A DNA stretch of 64,000 nt, taken from Melampsora larici-populina 98AG31 (taxonomy: Eukaryota > Basidiomycota > Pucciniomycetes > Pucciniales > Melampsoraceae). The notes beneath the pieces are model-generated. The model was not told the DNA's origin and searched no databases. It worked only from the letters and a program-made list of their open reading frames with translations. The stretch spans positions 58,976-122,975 of the forward strand of contig NW_006768858.1 in the NCBI RefSeq assembly GCF_000204055.1. The letters run 5' to 3'. Below, piece by piece: positions 22,804-33,327 of the stretch (its first letter is position 1; every line of letters starts with the position of its first letter). The position numbers and the translations under genes were made by a program.

Positions 22804-25800
22804 ATGCCTCTTCAATCCACGCTGTCGTTTTCCTCATTGCAAACTCCTGTTGGATATACTCTCAATTCTAGCCGCCCTCAACGTATTTGCCAACCTCTGT
22901 CAAACCCTGGTATGGTTTCACCCAGCCCAGACAGCAGACGCCGACTATCGATTACGATAGAAAGCACCCCTTTGAATCTTAAACGACCAGCAGCCATCGA
23001 GGTACCTGACCTATCTGAATCAGACGAGGTTGAATGTGTTGAACCTGTAAAGAAGAAGCACAAGAAAAAGATGAATAAGAAGAAAACCACTACACACAAA
23101 CCAGTAAGTCATTTTCCTTAATCATCAATTTCAAGTTAAAGTTCTTAATAATTGGTTGTTATACTGACCTTTCATTTTGGAAGACTGCAACTGCAGATAC
23201 CGGAACCGGATCAGCGTTTGTTACTCAAGAGACACTACGTGCTGACTCTGACATCGAAAACGACAAAGTCCAACCACAAGCCTTGGGTAGATCTGAGAAC
23301 CAAGACCTGCTTGACTACTTTGGGGAACCTACTTGCAAACCCAAAGATGTCAGTGGTAAAAAACAGATTTGTTGTACTGTTTCTACCATTCCAATTTGAT
23401 CATAGCACTGACAATTATAACTTTTCTGTTCACAGGATCCAACACTGCCCCCTCTCTCTTATCCGTGTCCCTGGTGTTCGGCCAATAAGAACCACCCTGT
23501 CATTGTTTGGGTCAGCCATAGTAACATGACCAACAACCTCAAATGTCACCGCGATGGAAATCCGGCTCCCGGTTGGTCTAAGGTTGGATGTCCCAGTCAA
23601 AACGAAGCTTGACGTTCAGGTCTCAAAGTACCTCCATCGCTGGCCGAGGTTGCCCATCAGGATGAGATTTCCAAGAAGAACCAGCCTGGCACTTTTTCTT
23701 CGTTCGTCACCATCGGACAAAAGGTAAAATTTGAGAATTTGACATTTAATCAAATGATGTCTGTATGGATTCTCCGCCAAGCCCTTCCATGGTCTCAGAT
23801 GAACAATACATGGCTCAGAGCGGCGGTTCAGTTTCTACGACCCGATGCCCGCTTGTATGGTCGGCGATGGGCTGCAGAAGAGGCCAAACGCTTAAACCTT
23901 TCAATGAAGAAGGTTGTTTTTGACGACCTGAAGGTAAGTGGTTTCTTTCTGCTCAATTTCTCAATTGGTCTGTGTATGTAACGTTCAGCTAATCACCATC
24001 TCGATTTCATAGAAGTTGACGAGCAAGTTTTGCCTTCAACAAGACGTGTGGACGACCAAAGGAAATCGACACGGGTTTATCGGCAGTGCCGTCACTTTTA
24101 TCAATGACACCTGGGAATTCAAAACTCGCCATCTCACTCTTAAGCTTGTGGCCTGGCAACACAAAGGCAAATGGCTTGCTGAGCCTCTTGTCAATGTGTT
24201 TGTCAAGCGTGATTTGGTCAACAAGATAAGTATTTCATCTTATCAATCTTGCTAAATACCTGAAGTATTAAACGAAATAATCTAATGTGCGATTTTTTTA
24301 TCCACCTCCTTTGCCAGACCACAGATTCCGGATCTAACAATAACACTATGGCCAGGGAAATGCATTCGCAGTTCCTGGACTCGGATGACATCTCTGATTA
24401 TACCTGGGATCCACACACCATGCATATATATTGTTTTTGCCACAAGATGGCTCTCATCGTTGGTGCTGGCCTCGCCGCTCTCCGTCTCAAAACCCCAACT
24501 CCTAGGAAAAGCAAGTCGACCATGCGAGGCCATTTTCCTGATGTCCGATCAACCGATATCATCAAAGAAGAAGGCAAACCGGCTGATGACAATGGACCTG
24601 TTGCTGAGGTTCTCGATGTACCTCAACCCCCACTCATCGACGAATGTGAATTGGAACCTAACCTCACCGAGCTTGCTGAACGTGAAGAGGACGACGCTGA
24701 GCCAGAAGCAGGTGCGTTTGAAGAAGACAAATGGAACACCGCTGATGCCAAAGAGGCAGAAGATCCCATTCAATCTATTGAAAGTGAAGTTCACCCAACT
24801 CATCGACGTGAAGCGAACAAGCTGGATGCTCTTCTCAACAAAGTCAGATAAGATTTCATCATTTGTTTGAAATCTCTCTACATCTATGTGATTGACTGAC
24901 CCTTCCTTACTTTTCAATAGGTTGATTTAATTCTTTGCCGTATTACCAGCTCTTCAGTCTGGCAAAAAGAATTCGACCGAGTCAAGCAGAGCTTAGGACT
25001 CGATGTCGAGTCCCTGATTGCTGCGTATGGCATCCGTTGGAATAGAAAATACATAAGCCGTCATAAGGCTTGGATGGCTCGTGACGTAAGTTTGTGGTTT
25101 CTTTTCTTTTCATTTCATCTTCACAGGATTGACATACTTTGGAGTGACAGGTCATCGATCAACTGCTCAAGGATGACCTGGCTCGCATTCACACCAAAAA
25201 CCAAAGACCTCGCAAGAATGGTAAACCATACGGGTATTTCCATGAGTTGACTGTGGCACCTTCAGAATGGGCTCAAATTTGAAATTTAAACTCGGAGCTT
25301 AAAGTAAGTTTTTCAACATGGGGTCCATGTCTTTGTAAGAGATCTGATGTTTTTGATTGGACCATTTCAGCTGTTTCTTGACATGACCAAACGGATGGAG
25401 GGACATAAGCCCACCGGTTGCATGGTGATTGCAGAGTACGTGGAGCTTAAGGCTACCTTGCTGGCGCGATCTCAAAAACTTGATACAGCCGATGCAATGT
25501 ACCCGATGATTGCTGCAATGCTTGAAAAGACACAACAGATATTGGAAGAAGCTCTGAACTGCGAGACCTTGATCATGGCCTGTCTACTTCATCCAGAATT
25601 TCGCCTACGGTTCTTCCACACCTTCTTTGGCTCAACTGCAGCGATCTCAATCCAAGCCGAGTCTCTCTTTAATGACCATTTTAAAAAGTATCAAGCTGCA
25701 TTTGCGAAGAACAATAAACAAACAAACACTCAAAGTAATATTCAATCAGAAACAGCTGAAGAAGTTCAGCCTTCAATCTTTGCAGTTTATAATGATATGC

Positions 25801-26280
25801 AAGAAGAAGAAATTGGTGATGATAATCAACTTCGAGACTACCTGGGTGGTCGCGACCATATGAAGGCTCTGGAGTATGATCTTAGAGATCCTAACTCGGC
25901 CCTGAGATGGTGGCAGGTAGGTATTTCATTGAATTTCATTTATTTTATCAAATCAAGGCTGATTATGATACTTTCATTTGAATTTGTAGCTTCATAACAA
26001 TCGATACCCAATTGTTGCCACCATGGCCATGGACTATCTTGCTTGCTCTGGTTCGTCTGCTGCACCCAAAAGGATTTTTTCGGCTGCAGCGGATGTTTGT
26101 GCTGCAGGTCGAGGAAGCCTAGCTTCAATCACTATCGAAAGGGAAGTCTTGACTCTTATCTGGCTTCGTGAGGGGGTCTCTCTGGGCCCAGAGTTCATGA
26201 AGTTGATGGAAGCGTGTAAGATGTCCGAGTACAGTGGCTATGTGAAGGTGCACTATATGTCACAAAGTTCTGGTGCTTGA
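22804..26280 (+). pseudogene. hAT transposase, element A (nine exons)
   Basis: Cut-and-paste transposase. Modelled exons: 22804-23103, 23184-23348, 23436-23933, 24013-about 24239, 24318-24842, 24921-25085, 25151-25303, 25371-25916, 25990-26280, nearly all phase 0. A K-rich nuclear signal (KKKHKKKMNKKK) ends exon 1. A BED-like finger (CPWC ... KCHRDG) is in exon 3, the first catalytic D in QQDVWTTKGNR, the second in TTDSGSNN, the conserved CxxH in CFCHKMALIV, and the C-terminal dimerisation region at RWWQ ... YPIVATMAMDYLACSGSSA. Here APKR replaces the usual xxER, a charge reversal. Stops TGA 23610-23612 and 25280-25282 break it. The donor after exon 4 reads ATAAGT, not GTAAGT. Confidence 0.9.
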
Positions 26281-26509
26281 ATCACTTCTTTATTTTGTTT
26301 TTTTCGGTTTGGCCCTTTTCACTTTTTTCTATTGTCTTTAAAATCTTGTCTTTCATTCATTCCATTTTTTTAAAACTTCATTACATTCTTTTATTATAAT
26401 TAACCTTTATACTTGTTTAATTATAAGTCTCTGACTATTGAAGAAAAAAAAATTGGCCGGGATTCTCAACGCTGACCGCGCTTCAAAAGCGCAGCGGCGC
26501 ATTTGAATA

Positions 26510-26973
26510 GGGGTTGGGCGATATTTCGACCAACCGGTTTTGCGCCTCTGAGAAGCCTGGAGAAAGCAGTCAAAGATGATGGAGAGCAAGTTTTATGGGT
26601 TTCACACATCTGTTACGGATCTGAGCTCAGAGCCGAGAGTGTTTGGGCAATACCCAGGCAACCTTTTGCCTGAAGAGAAGGGTTGGGGATCAGTGAAAGG
26701 TGCAAAAGGCGTGTTTGCATGGCTTGTACTTACAAGCCCAGCGGCACAAATCAATTTTCCCTGTAAGACTTTTGAACAGGTGAAGGTTTGGACTTCTGAA
26801 GAAGCACTTTGTACCAGTCTGTATTTTTGCAAAGCGAAAAGACGGACCAAAAGGTTGGTTGGTTATGAGTGGCTTTGGTATTGCTTTTGAGTGATCTCGA
26901 AAGCATTCCTAAATCTTTGAACTGCAATTGAATTGCTTTTGGAAACCGGTTGGTCGAAATTTCGCCCAATCCC
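26510..26973. mobile_element. TA-flanked miniature element inside hAT A (464 bp)
   Basis: Inverted ends GGGGTTGGGCGATATTTCGA and GGGATTGGGCGAAATTTCGA continue into a shared CCAACCGGTTT. TA lies directly outside both (26508-26509 and 26974-26975), as expected for Tc1/mariner-type MITEs. It includes a 105-codon open frame (26576-26890) that matches no family I know. Confidence 0.75.
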
Positions 26974-28281
26974 TATTGTAGCGCTGCCATTGGCAAGATT
27001 TTTGAGCAGTGTGCAAAAGCTGCGCTGATGCCCGGTTTGCTGCTCACTCAAGATATTTGGAGCAGCGGGAATCCGCTGCGCGTACCGCTGCCCCCTCTGA
27101 AGCGCAGCAAAGCGCAGCTGGTCCGGCGTTGCTTCAGAATCAACTAAGGCAAGTTTGGCAGATGTAAGTTTTTTGGTTTGGCAATTCTTGCGTACAGCTG
27201 GTGTTGCCCGTTTACGTTGAGTGCGGCTAACACTGGTTGAAGTCAAGACTTCAGATGCCTTGCTGACCGGTTTGACGTTCTGAGTCTTAGGAGTTGATCA
27301 AATCCGTGAATTGAGAGGGGGAGTTAAAACCAGAGGCAGATAGTCACTGGCACTGGCATCTCTGGCTTTACCGTGATTGGAGTCAGAATCAGAAATGACA
27401 ATTTCTTTAGCGCCAAAGAAACCAATTTGAGGCTTGACATCTAAGTTTTCATCTTCTGATTCTTCTAATTTTTCCTCATCTTCTAATTCTTCTAACTTTT
27501 TGTCTTCTTATTCTTCATCCTCTTCTTCAATCAAACCACTGTCCAATATACCAAAAGGATTGACATTATCCTTGTCCTTAAAAATCTCATCCATCTTTGA
27601 ATACAAAGGGCACATCATCTCGAGTTTTTCTCCTGGTCCAATTCCATGTACATGTTCCGCATTGGTTGTTCCAAAACCAACATCTAAACTTTTCCGCTTT
27701 GTGTCCATATACTTGCCTTTGTATCGGATGATTCGCAGCTGGATTACACGTCCAGTGAGTCGCATGTTAGTACTGTTATTGCGCCAATTGAAATTGTCGT
27801 TGATGTGACTTGCTAGGTTGTTGCATAACTCCTTTGCTCCCTGTCCAACAACTTTGGTTTTACTCCCACCACCAAAAAGTGCATTCTGGAAGTTGGGACG
27901 ACTTCAATGATTGATGATCTCTTCCCAGGCGAGCAAATTCAAGTTTGGGTTGATGTAACCTGATTTAGGTGCTCCTGAAGACTGAGGCGGCTGGGATGGG
28001 GGTTTGCGGCAAGTTTTCTCATTAGGATTTGGAGCATTTTGAGATGTTGATCCTTCAGCCGGCTGACCACGAGCTTTGCTGGCTACAAGCAATTGGCAAA
28101 CTTCTGCAGCAGTAGCCTTGCCCTTGCCTGTACGTCCACTAGCAATAAGATCTTGCGCAAGCTGGACTTTGGTTCTGCGAGGTCTGCGGGTTGGCTAGGA
28201 GGATTGTTTATTGTCAGCTATAGTTGTAGACAGGTGGAGAATAAAATTGTAACAAAAGATAAGCTCACCTCAACCTGCATT

Positions 28282-28422
28282 CACTGCCAGCATTAAAGAG
28301 GTTCCCAGATGGGAATATGGGTCGTAGGAAACAGACAGCCTTTGTGACTACATATATCACAATGGCGGTCTGATCCCTACAACCCATATTCCCAACTGGG
28401 AACCTCTTTAATGCTGGCAGTG
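28282..28422. mobile_element. CACTA-type miniature element at a start codon (141 bp)
   Basis: The inverted ends CACTGCCAGCATTAAAGAGG match each other almost perfectly over about 40 bp, with ATT on both sides (28279-28281 and 28423-28425). It is an internally deleted relative of 62666-63048. The left TSD overlaps the ATG of the minus-strand Harbinger A second gene. Confidence 0.88.
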
Positions 28423-28809
28423 ATTGCTTCCAAAAATTAATTTAAAGTCAAAAATAACAATCTCAGAGTGATGAATAAATTGGTTTTGATTTTGAAGTTG
28501 ATTGAGTCAAATGATTTGGAACTTCTGATTTTGATCAGAATGAAGAAATTGGTTTTGGTTTTGATTTTGAGATTGAGTCAATCAATTTCAAAATTGATTG
28601 ATTTTGATTTTTGAAGCTTGAATGAATTTGAATTGAAAAGTAAGGAGATAGTCCAATCAATCAATGAGAATAAAATCTTGAGGTTGATTTGATTGATTCA
28701 AATCGGATAGATTTGGATTCTTGAGAATGAATTTGAAAAGTAGGGAGATACTCCAATCAATCAATGAGAATAAAAGCTTGAGGTTGATTCAATTCAATGA
28801 ATTCAAAGA

Positions 28810-29945
28810 AGAGTCAAATGAAATCAAAAGAGATAAGAGTCAAATTGAGATAAGAGTCGATTTGAGATTAGAGTCAAATTGAGATAAGAGTCGATTTGAG
28901 ATAAGAGTCAAATTGAGATAAGAGTCAAATTGAGATAAGAGTTGATTTGATGTGAGCCACTAGCTTCTTTTAGGCTAGCAAATCACTAAGGAAAATGTAT
29001 AAACTTGTAGGGATTATGATCTACAAGGTTTAAAGGCGGAGAAATAAGGTTCAGGCTCTATAATTGTAACAAACAAGTATAGACTGCCGTTAGAGGACCT
29101 TCAAAGAAAGGCTTTTTCAGGGATTTGGGTGAGGTTTTTACTATTATAAATATTAGAAACTGTGCACTGAATCTTCAGTGACTTACACTTAATCAATTAT
29201 CTTTCTGCTAGAAATAAATTGATTAAGAACACCAATTCCTTTTATAGTGTTTTAGTACTTTACACTCTGACTAATAGAGGTACTATGCAGGTTTGAAGTC
29301 TCTTGATCTGAGTAAATCCCGAATCAGATCAAGCAGCACTTAAGGACTACCTCCTTTATAGTTTGATTCTACGAATGGTACTCAACAACTATTACAAAAC
29401 TGTGACTAAGACCAGTCACAGTAAATTGGGAAATAGGAACCACAAGACAAAGATAACAATCACAAATAAGATAGTAAAGTTTCACTTTACTGAAAGCTTA
29501 TAATCTAGTTGGTGATGAGGTTTTATTGTATAATAAAAATGTTAAAGATGTAATGTGATGATGATTCTGAATTTCGCATATTCAAGGTTTTTATAGTCTG
29601 AAGTTTGAAAATCCTATGCGCACAATTTGTGGTTCCAAGGTTAGGTTTATACTACATATTAATATTGACCTATCTACTTGGTTACATACATGTTACATGT
29701 GTGTAATGTATGTAATCTTTCAGGAAATGTAAAGTCGTGTACTCACACAGTCTTTTACATAAGTTCTACATGTGTTACATATGTTAATTCATATGTAATT
29801 TGACTCTTGAAACTGAGTCTGAGTTGTAATTATTGTTTTTTAATGTTTTCTTATTGTTATTTGTCAGCCTATGGTACTATGGTTCAGTACTCAGGGCTGA
29901 CATTTGAGATAAGAGTCAAATGAAATCAAAAGAGATAAGAGCTTG
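28810..29945. repeat. GAGATAAGAGTCAAATT minisatellite split by a solo LTR
   Basis: About nine imperfect 17-18-bp units (GAGATAAGAGTCAAATT) run to 28950 and resume for a few units at 29903, after the LTR. Confidence 0.8.
28951..29902 (-). repeat. Solo LTR, minus orientation
   Basis: 952 bp from TGTGAGCC to GGGCTGACA (inverted LTR ends), with the 5-bp TSD TTTGA on both sides (28946-28950 and 29903-29907). A TATAAAA box on the minus strand lies at 29588-29594. It belongs to the family of the 7390-8322 LTR. Confidence 0.93.
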
Positions 29946-30482
29946 GATTTGAATTGATTTTTTGGATGAGATCTATGATGAATCAAATTGGATGAACTTG
30001 AAAACTAAGGAGAGAGAGTCAAATGAAGTTGATTAGGATAATATTTTCAAATGAAAAGTAAGTAGCTAGTTGAGTGATGGGTGAGACCAATGAGAAATTG
30101 GTGATTGAGCGGGTGAGAACTTGAGGATGAGATGGATGATGGAGGGAAAGGGGTGATGGGTGAGAGGGTGAAAGAGGGTGAAAGAGGGTGAAAGCAGGTG
30201 ATTGAGCGGGTAAAAGAGGGTAAAAGTGGGTGACATGTGGTGAAACCTAAGGTACGGTGGTTTTCTCTTTTTTTTGCACCTCTGTTCTCTTACCACCGGC
30301 TCTCACCGGTTTTTTCGCGTTTGAGCCAGAAGACGTATAAAATTATAAGTCATCTTATAATTTATAAGTCTGCAAGCCACCTCTCAAGGTGGCTCAGAGG
30401 TCTCAAAATAAAAGTTTTTTTAAGGACAACAATCATGTTGTAAAACGTAAAATTGCCTTAAAAACTCAAACTTGAACTGCCC

Positions 30483-33212
30483 TAATAGATACTGCCGCAT
30501 CCTCATCCAAAGAATTTTCACAAACAAAGCTTTCATGCTTAAGTGATGATTGAGCCGAAATATGCTACCACATTCTAGGATTCATCTTAGATGAGAACTT
30601 CTTATGAGGCGGAGCCCCCCACCCAATCTGGATAGTGAAAGATTAAAGCTGGAGGTGAAAAAAATCAAAATCAGAAAACAAACCTAAGAAGGTGAAGAAG
30701 AGCAGTTGGTGATGACAGTTTCAGTAATTCAAAAGAATAGAAGGAAATGAACTTACAAACAAACCAAAGGAAGTTCAAATCAAAATCTAATACAATGAAA
30801 GATAAGATGGGGAATTGGGGAAAGAGCAGGTTAAGATTAGTATGAGGGAAGGAGATAAGAAAAAAAAGAATGGATCAGGAATGACTTACTAGTTCAATAT
30901 TGGTTGGAAGTTGAGTATTAATATTGAATCAATGAATTGATAACAAGCTAGGAGAAGTCAAACTAAAACTAAATAGGAAGGAATCAAAAAGGAGACAGTT
31001 TTTCAAACTAGTTAGTATGATAATAGAAGAGTTATGTAAAAGAAACAAATGATTGACTCACTGTGAATTCATAAGTCAATATGAAGTCAAAGAAATGAAT
31101 TGGGTAGTGTGGGATGAGCCAAAGATTGGTTGGAGTCGGTCTGAGCAAACAGGAGGGAAGGGTTGTAGTTAGGATAAGATATACAAGGGGCCTCTTTCGA
31201 GGGGAAATTGAGGAATCTGTGTGTGCAATGTGGTGAGCAAGATCTCTACTTGAGCAAAAAATTGAAAAATTATTGGAAAATTTGTATTTTTAGTCAAAGG
31301 CAAAGTTATTGTTGGAGTTATTAGTCATCAAGGGTCTCAAAGTTGATTTATAATCATCGTTTAACTATCTTTTTAATCATATATTTGCATATTCATTTGA
31401 TAAGAACATTGAAGAGAAAAGAAAAATTCAAAAAGATCAATAAAAATAGTATAAGAGTGAAAATTGAATTAAAAGAATTAGTAAGAAGGAATTGGAAGAA
31501 GAAGAAAATTTAGTTTAGATTTGAAGAATGGAAACTGTTATGAAAAGAATGAAAGAAGAAGGATCACATTGGAAAATTTGAAGGAAATTTTGAAAATATG
31601 GGTATGGAGAGTTGGAAAATGGTTTTTAGGTTATTATTATAAGAGTTATTGGTTCAGGAAGGTTTTATTATGAAAGAGAAGTACAACATTAGTCATCAAC
31701 AACTTTAATCACGAGGATTGATAAGGGAGGTGTGAAATCATTCAAGAAAAGGGGTATTTTGAAAAAGGGTACTATGGTATTAATTCCTGTGTAGTGATGA
31801 CATTGAAGGATTGATTGTGGCAAGAGTTTGTTAGAAGGATTTTAAAGTTATTCGGTTGATTGGCATGATGTGGGATGATCTTTTGATAGAAGAAAAATCA
31901 TTATTAGATGTGAAAATGGTCAAAATTCATCAAAAATTGAGGTTTTCAGTGAATTACATATGTCACGACTTGTCAGAACATGATAAGTAATAATTCATTC
32001 AACGCAGAATCATTGTTTTCATAATGTACAACCTTTAAATCATTAGTAACGGAGGTGTAGTAAACAAGTTATAAGGAAACAAAAAAAATGAAGTGAATTT
32101 TGAATTTGGTGGTTACATATAACATTTACATGACAAAAGCTTATTTTCTCAATCTTTACAACTCAATAGCTTATTCATCACCCATTGGAAATAGGTCATA
32201 TGGGGGTGATAAATGATCAGTATCACGCCGGCTATCAAATGAGCTATAGTAATCCAAAATTGAACAACTTGACAAAAAATTCGTAATTCCAAAAATGGAT
32301 TTCAGCTATGAATATTAGAAAAAAATCACGTGTATTCATCATAAGACAATCTGTTCATCATTTTTAAACATCAATTGATCAAATTAACGCCTTGTATCAT
32401 TACAAACAATAATATTCATGACATCATATGGTCTCATTGGAGGATTTCTGTTGATTTTTGAAGGTTTTTGAAGGTTTTTGGGGGCTGTTGACAATTATTG
32501 AGGATTGTTGGAGTGTTTTATACTATTGTTAGGGAATTTACATGCCGTTGTTCCCCTTTTTACTCATCTTATACTTTTGTTAGAGTGTTTTTAATCATTA
32601 TTAAATTACTTTATCAGTACCAAGTTCACTAAATTGCCCCTTTATATCAAAGGAGAGATTTCTTTACGTGTGATAATACTACAAGTCTTCTTTGGAATAA
32701 CAATCTAATTGATTGTTGCTTTTCTAGTAATTAAAGGTGTGTTTTGTTGTGCTCATCTTGGAATAACACTATAGCAGTGTTGAGGTTTCTTTATTTCTAA
32801 AAACTCACGGGAATAAAACTTGAATTAAGTATTGAGAACAATTTCTCTGGTGCCTTATCCCAAAGACCTCAGCAAAACCCTGTGTTGATTCTTTCACAGA
32901 GGCAGTCTTAGGCAACTTCTACTAGTTAGTTATATTAGTAGATTATCCCTCTTTTAGCTCTGTAAAGCTCTTGTTGAGCTTTAAGTTCTACAGCAAGTGT
33001 CTGTGTGGGTGTTCATCAGTGTGTCAGTGTGTTTGAGTTTTTTTTAAAGTGTTAACAGTGTTGGTATGTGTGTTTTGTGTGTGGTTGTGTCTGAGTGTGT
33101 CCTTGTGTTTGAGTTTGAAAGTGTTATCAAGATTGAGTTTTAAAAGTGGTATCAAGTGATCTAGATAAAAAGTTACAGGCCCAAAGAAGAATCAAGTTTT
33201 GTTAGTTATTTA
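30483..33212. other. AT-rich gene-free stretch
   Basis: No ORF, RNA or bounded element could be supported. This sequence, right of Harbinger A, is very rich in GAAGAA and TTGATT words without periodicity. Confidence 0.4.
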
Positions 33213-33327
33213 CGGGATACAAAGTTAAATCTGGGAGTTTTTTGCTAGTTTCCTAGTTTGCCAAATACAGTCAAAAATGCAAACTGGTAAACTGGGAAAA
33301 AACTCCCAGATTTAACTTTGTATCCCA
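33213..33327. mobile_element. Short palindromic TA-flanked element (115 bp)
   Basis: Inverted arms CGGGATACAAAGTTAAATCT and TGGGATACAAAGTTAAATCT continue through GGGAGTTTTTT, and the centre is partly palindromic too. TA is outside both ends (33211-33212 and 33328-33329). Transcripts would fold into a hairpin. Confidence 0.78.

Larger units (their letters stand above)
22134..27131 (+). mobile_element. hAT element A (4998 bp), 7-bp TSD
   Basis: Ends CAACGCTGGACCAGCTGCGC (left) and, inverted, CAACGCCGGACCAGCTGCGC (right). The 7-bp sequence CTTCAGA flanks both sides (22127-22133 and 27132-27138). The terminal 200-300 bp are G+C-rich with many GCGCAGC words, probably transposase-binding subterminal repeats. 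It holds one nine-exon transposase pseudogene and a smaller nested element near the right end. It was inserted into the second Harbinger A gene. Confidence 0.93.
21480..28280 (-). pseudogene. Second gene of Harbinger A (presumed SANT/trihelix-like DNA-binding partner), split by hAT A
   Basis: Harbinger elements usually carry a second, Myb/SANT-like protein that assists the nuclease; position and style suggest this role, though I see no clear SANT signature. ATG 28280-28278 lies against a MITE. Exon 1 encodes MQVE and a GTGAGC...CCTAG intron follows (28268-28195). Then come RRPRRTKVQLAQDLI, LAWEEIINH, a block around 27500-27900 (FGGGSKTKVVGQGAKELCNN, LTGRVIQLRIIRYKGKY), acidic stretches, a basic module present twice (KNCxTKKLTSA), and a long coiled coil (SFEEKKVAEEHRLTTEKATL) to the end. 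Stops: TGA 27906-27904, TAA 27510-27508, TGA 27300-27298. A 5.0-kb hAT element interrupts it at 22134-27131, and the frame is kept if it is removed. An (AT)n run at 21481-21507 has overrun the C-terminus. Confidence 0.8.
18408..30482. mobile_element. PIF/Harbinger element A (12.1 kb with nested insertions)
   Basis: The terminal inverted repeats start GGGCAGTTCAAGTTC (18408) and, inverted, GGGCAGTTCAAGTTT (ending 30482). Flanks are TTA (18405-18407) and TAA (30483-30485), an imperfect TWA duplication. Inside are a DDE nuclease gene on the plus strand (18747-20157) and a second gene on the minus strand (21480-28280), tail to tail. Later arrivals are hAT A (22134-27131), a CACTA-type MITE (28282-28422) and a solo LTR (28951-29902). 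Without them the element is about 6 kb. Confidence 0.8.

Noticed and set aside
23152..23529. Alternative plus-strand frame across hAT A exon 2
   Set aside because: It spans an intron and lacks the residues shared with hAT B and C; the spliced frame explains the region.
27434..27808. Serine-rich plus-strand open frame
   Set aside because: It is the complement of the acidic part of the Harbinger A second gene, whose minus-strand reading is clearly the coding one.
28806..28950. Regularly spaced short repeats that could suggest a CRISPR array
   Set aside because: Units are contiguous and imperfect with no unique spacers, and the genome is eukaryotic.
30066..30296. Proline/histidine-rich minus-strand frame
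   Set aside because: It is generated by a GGGTGAAAGA minisatellite (30160-30240).
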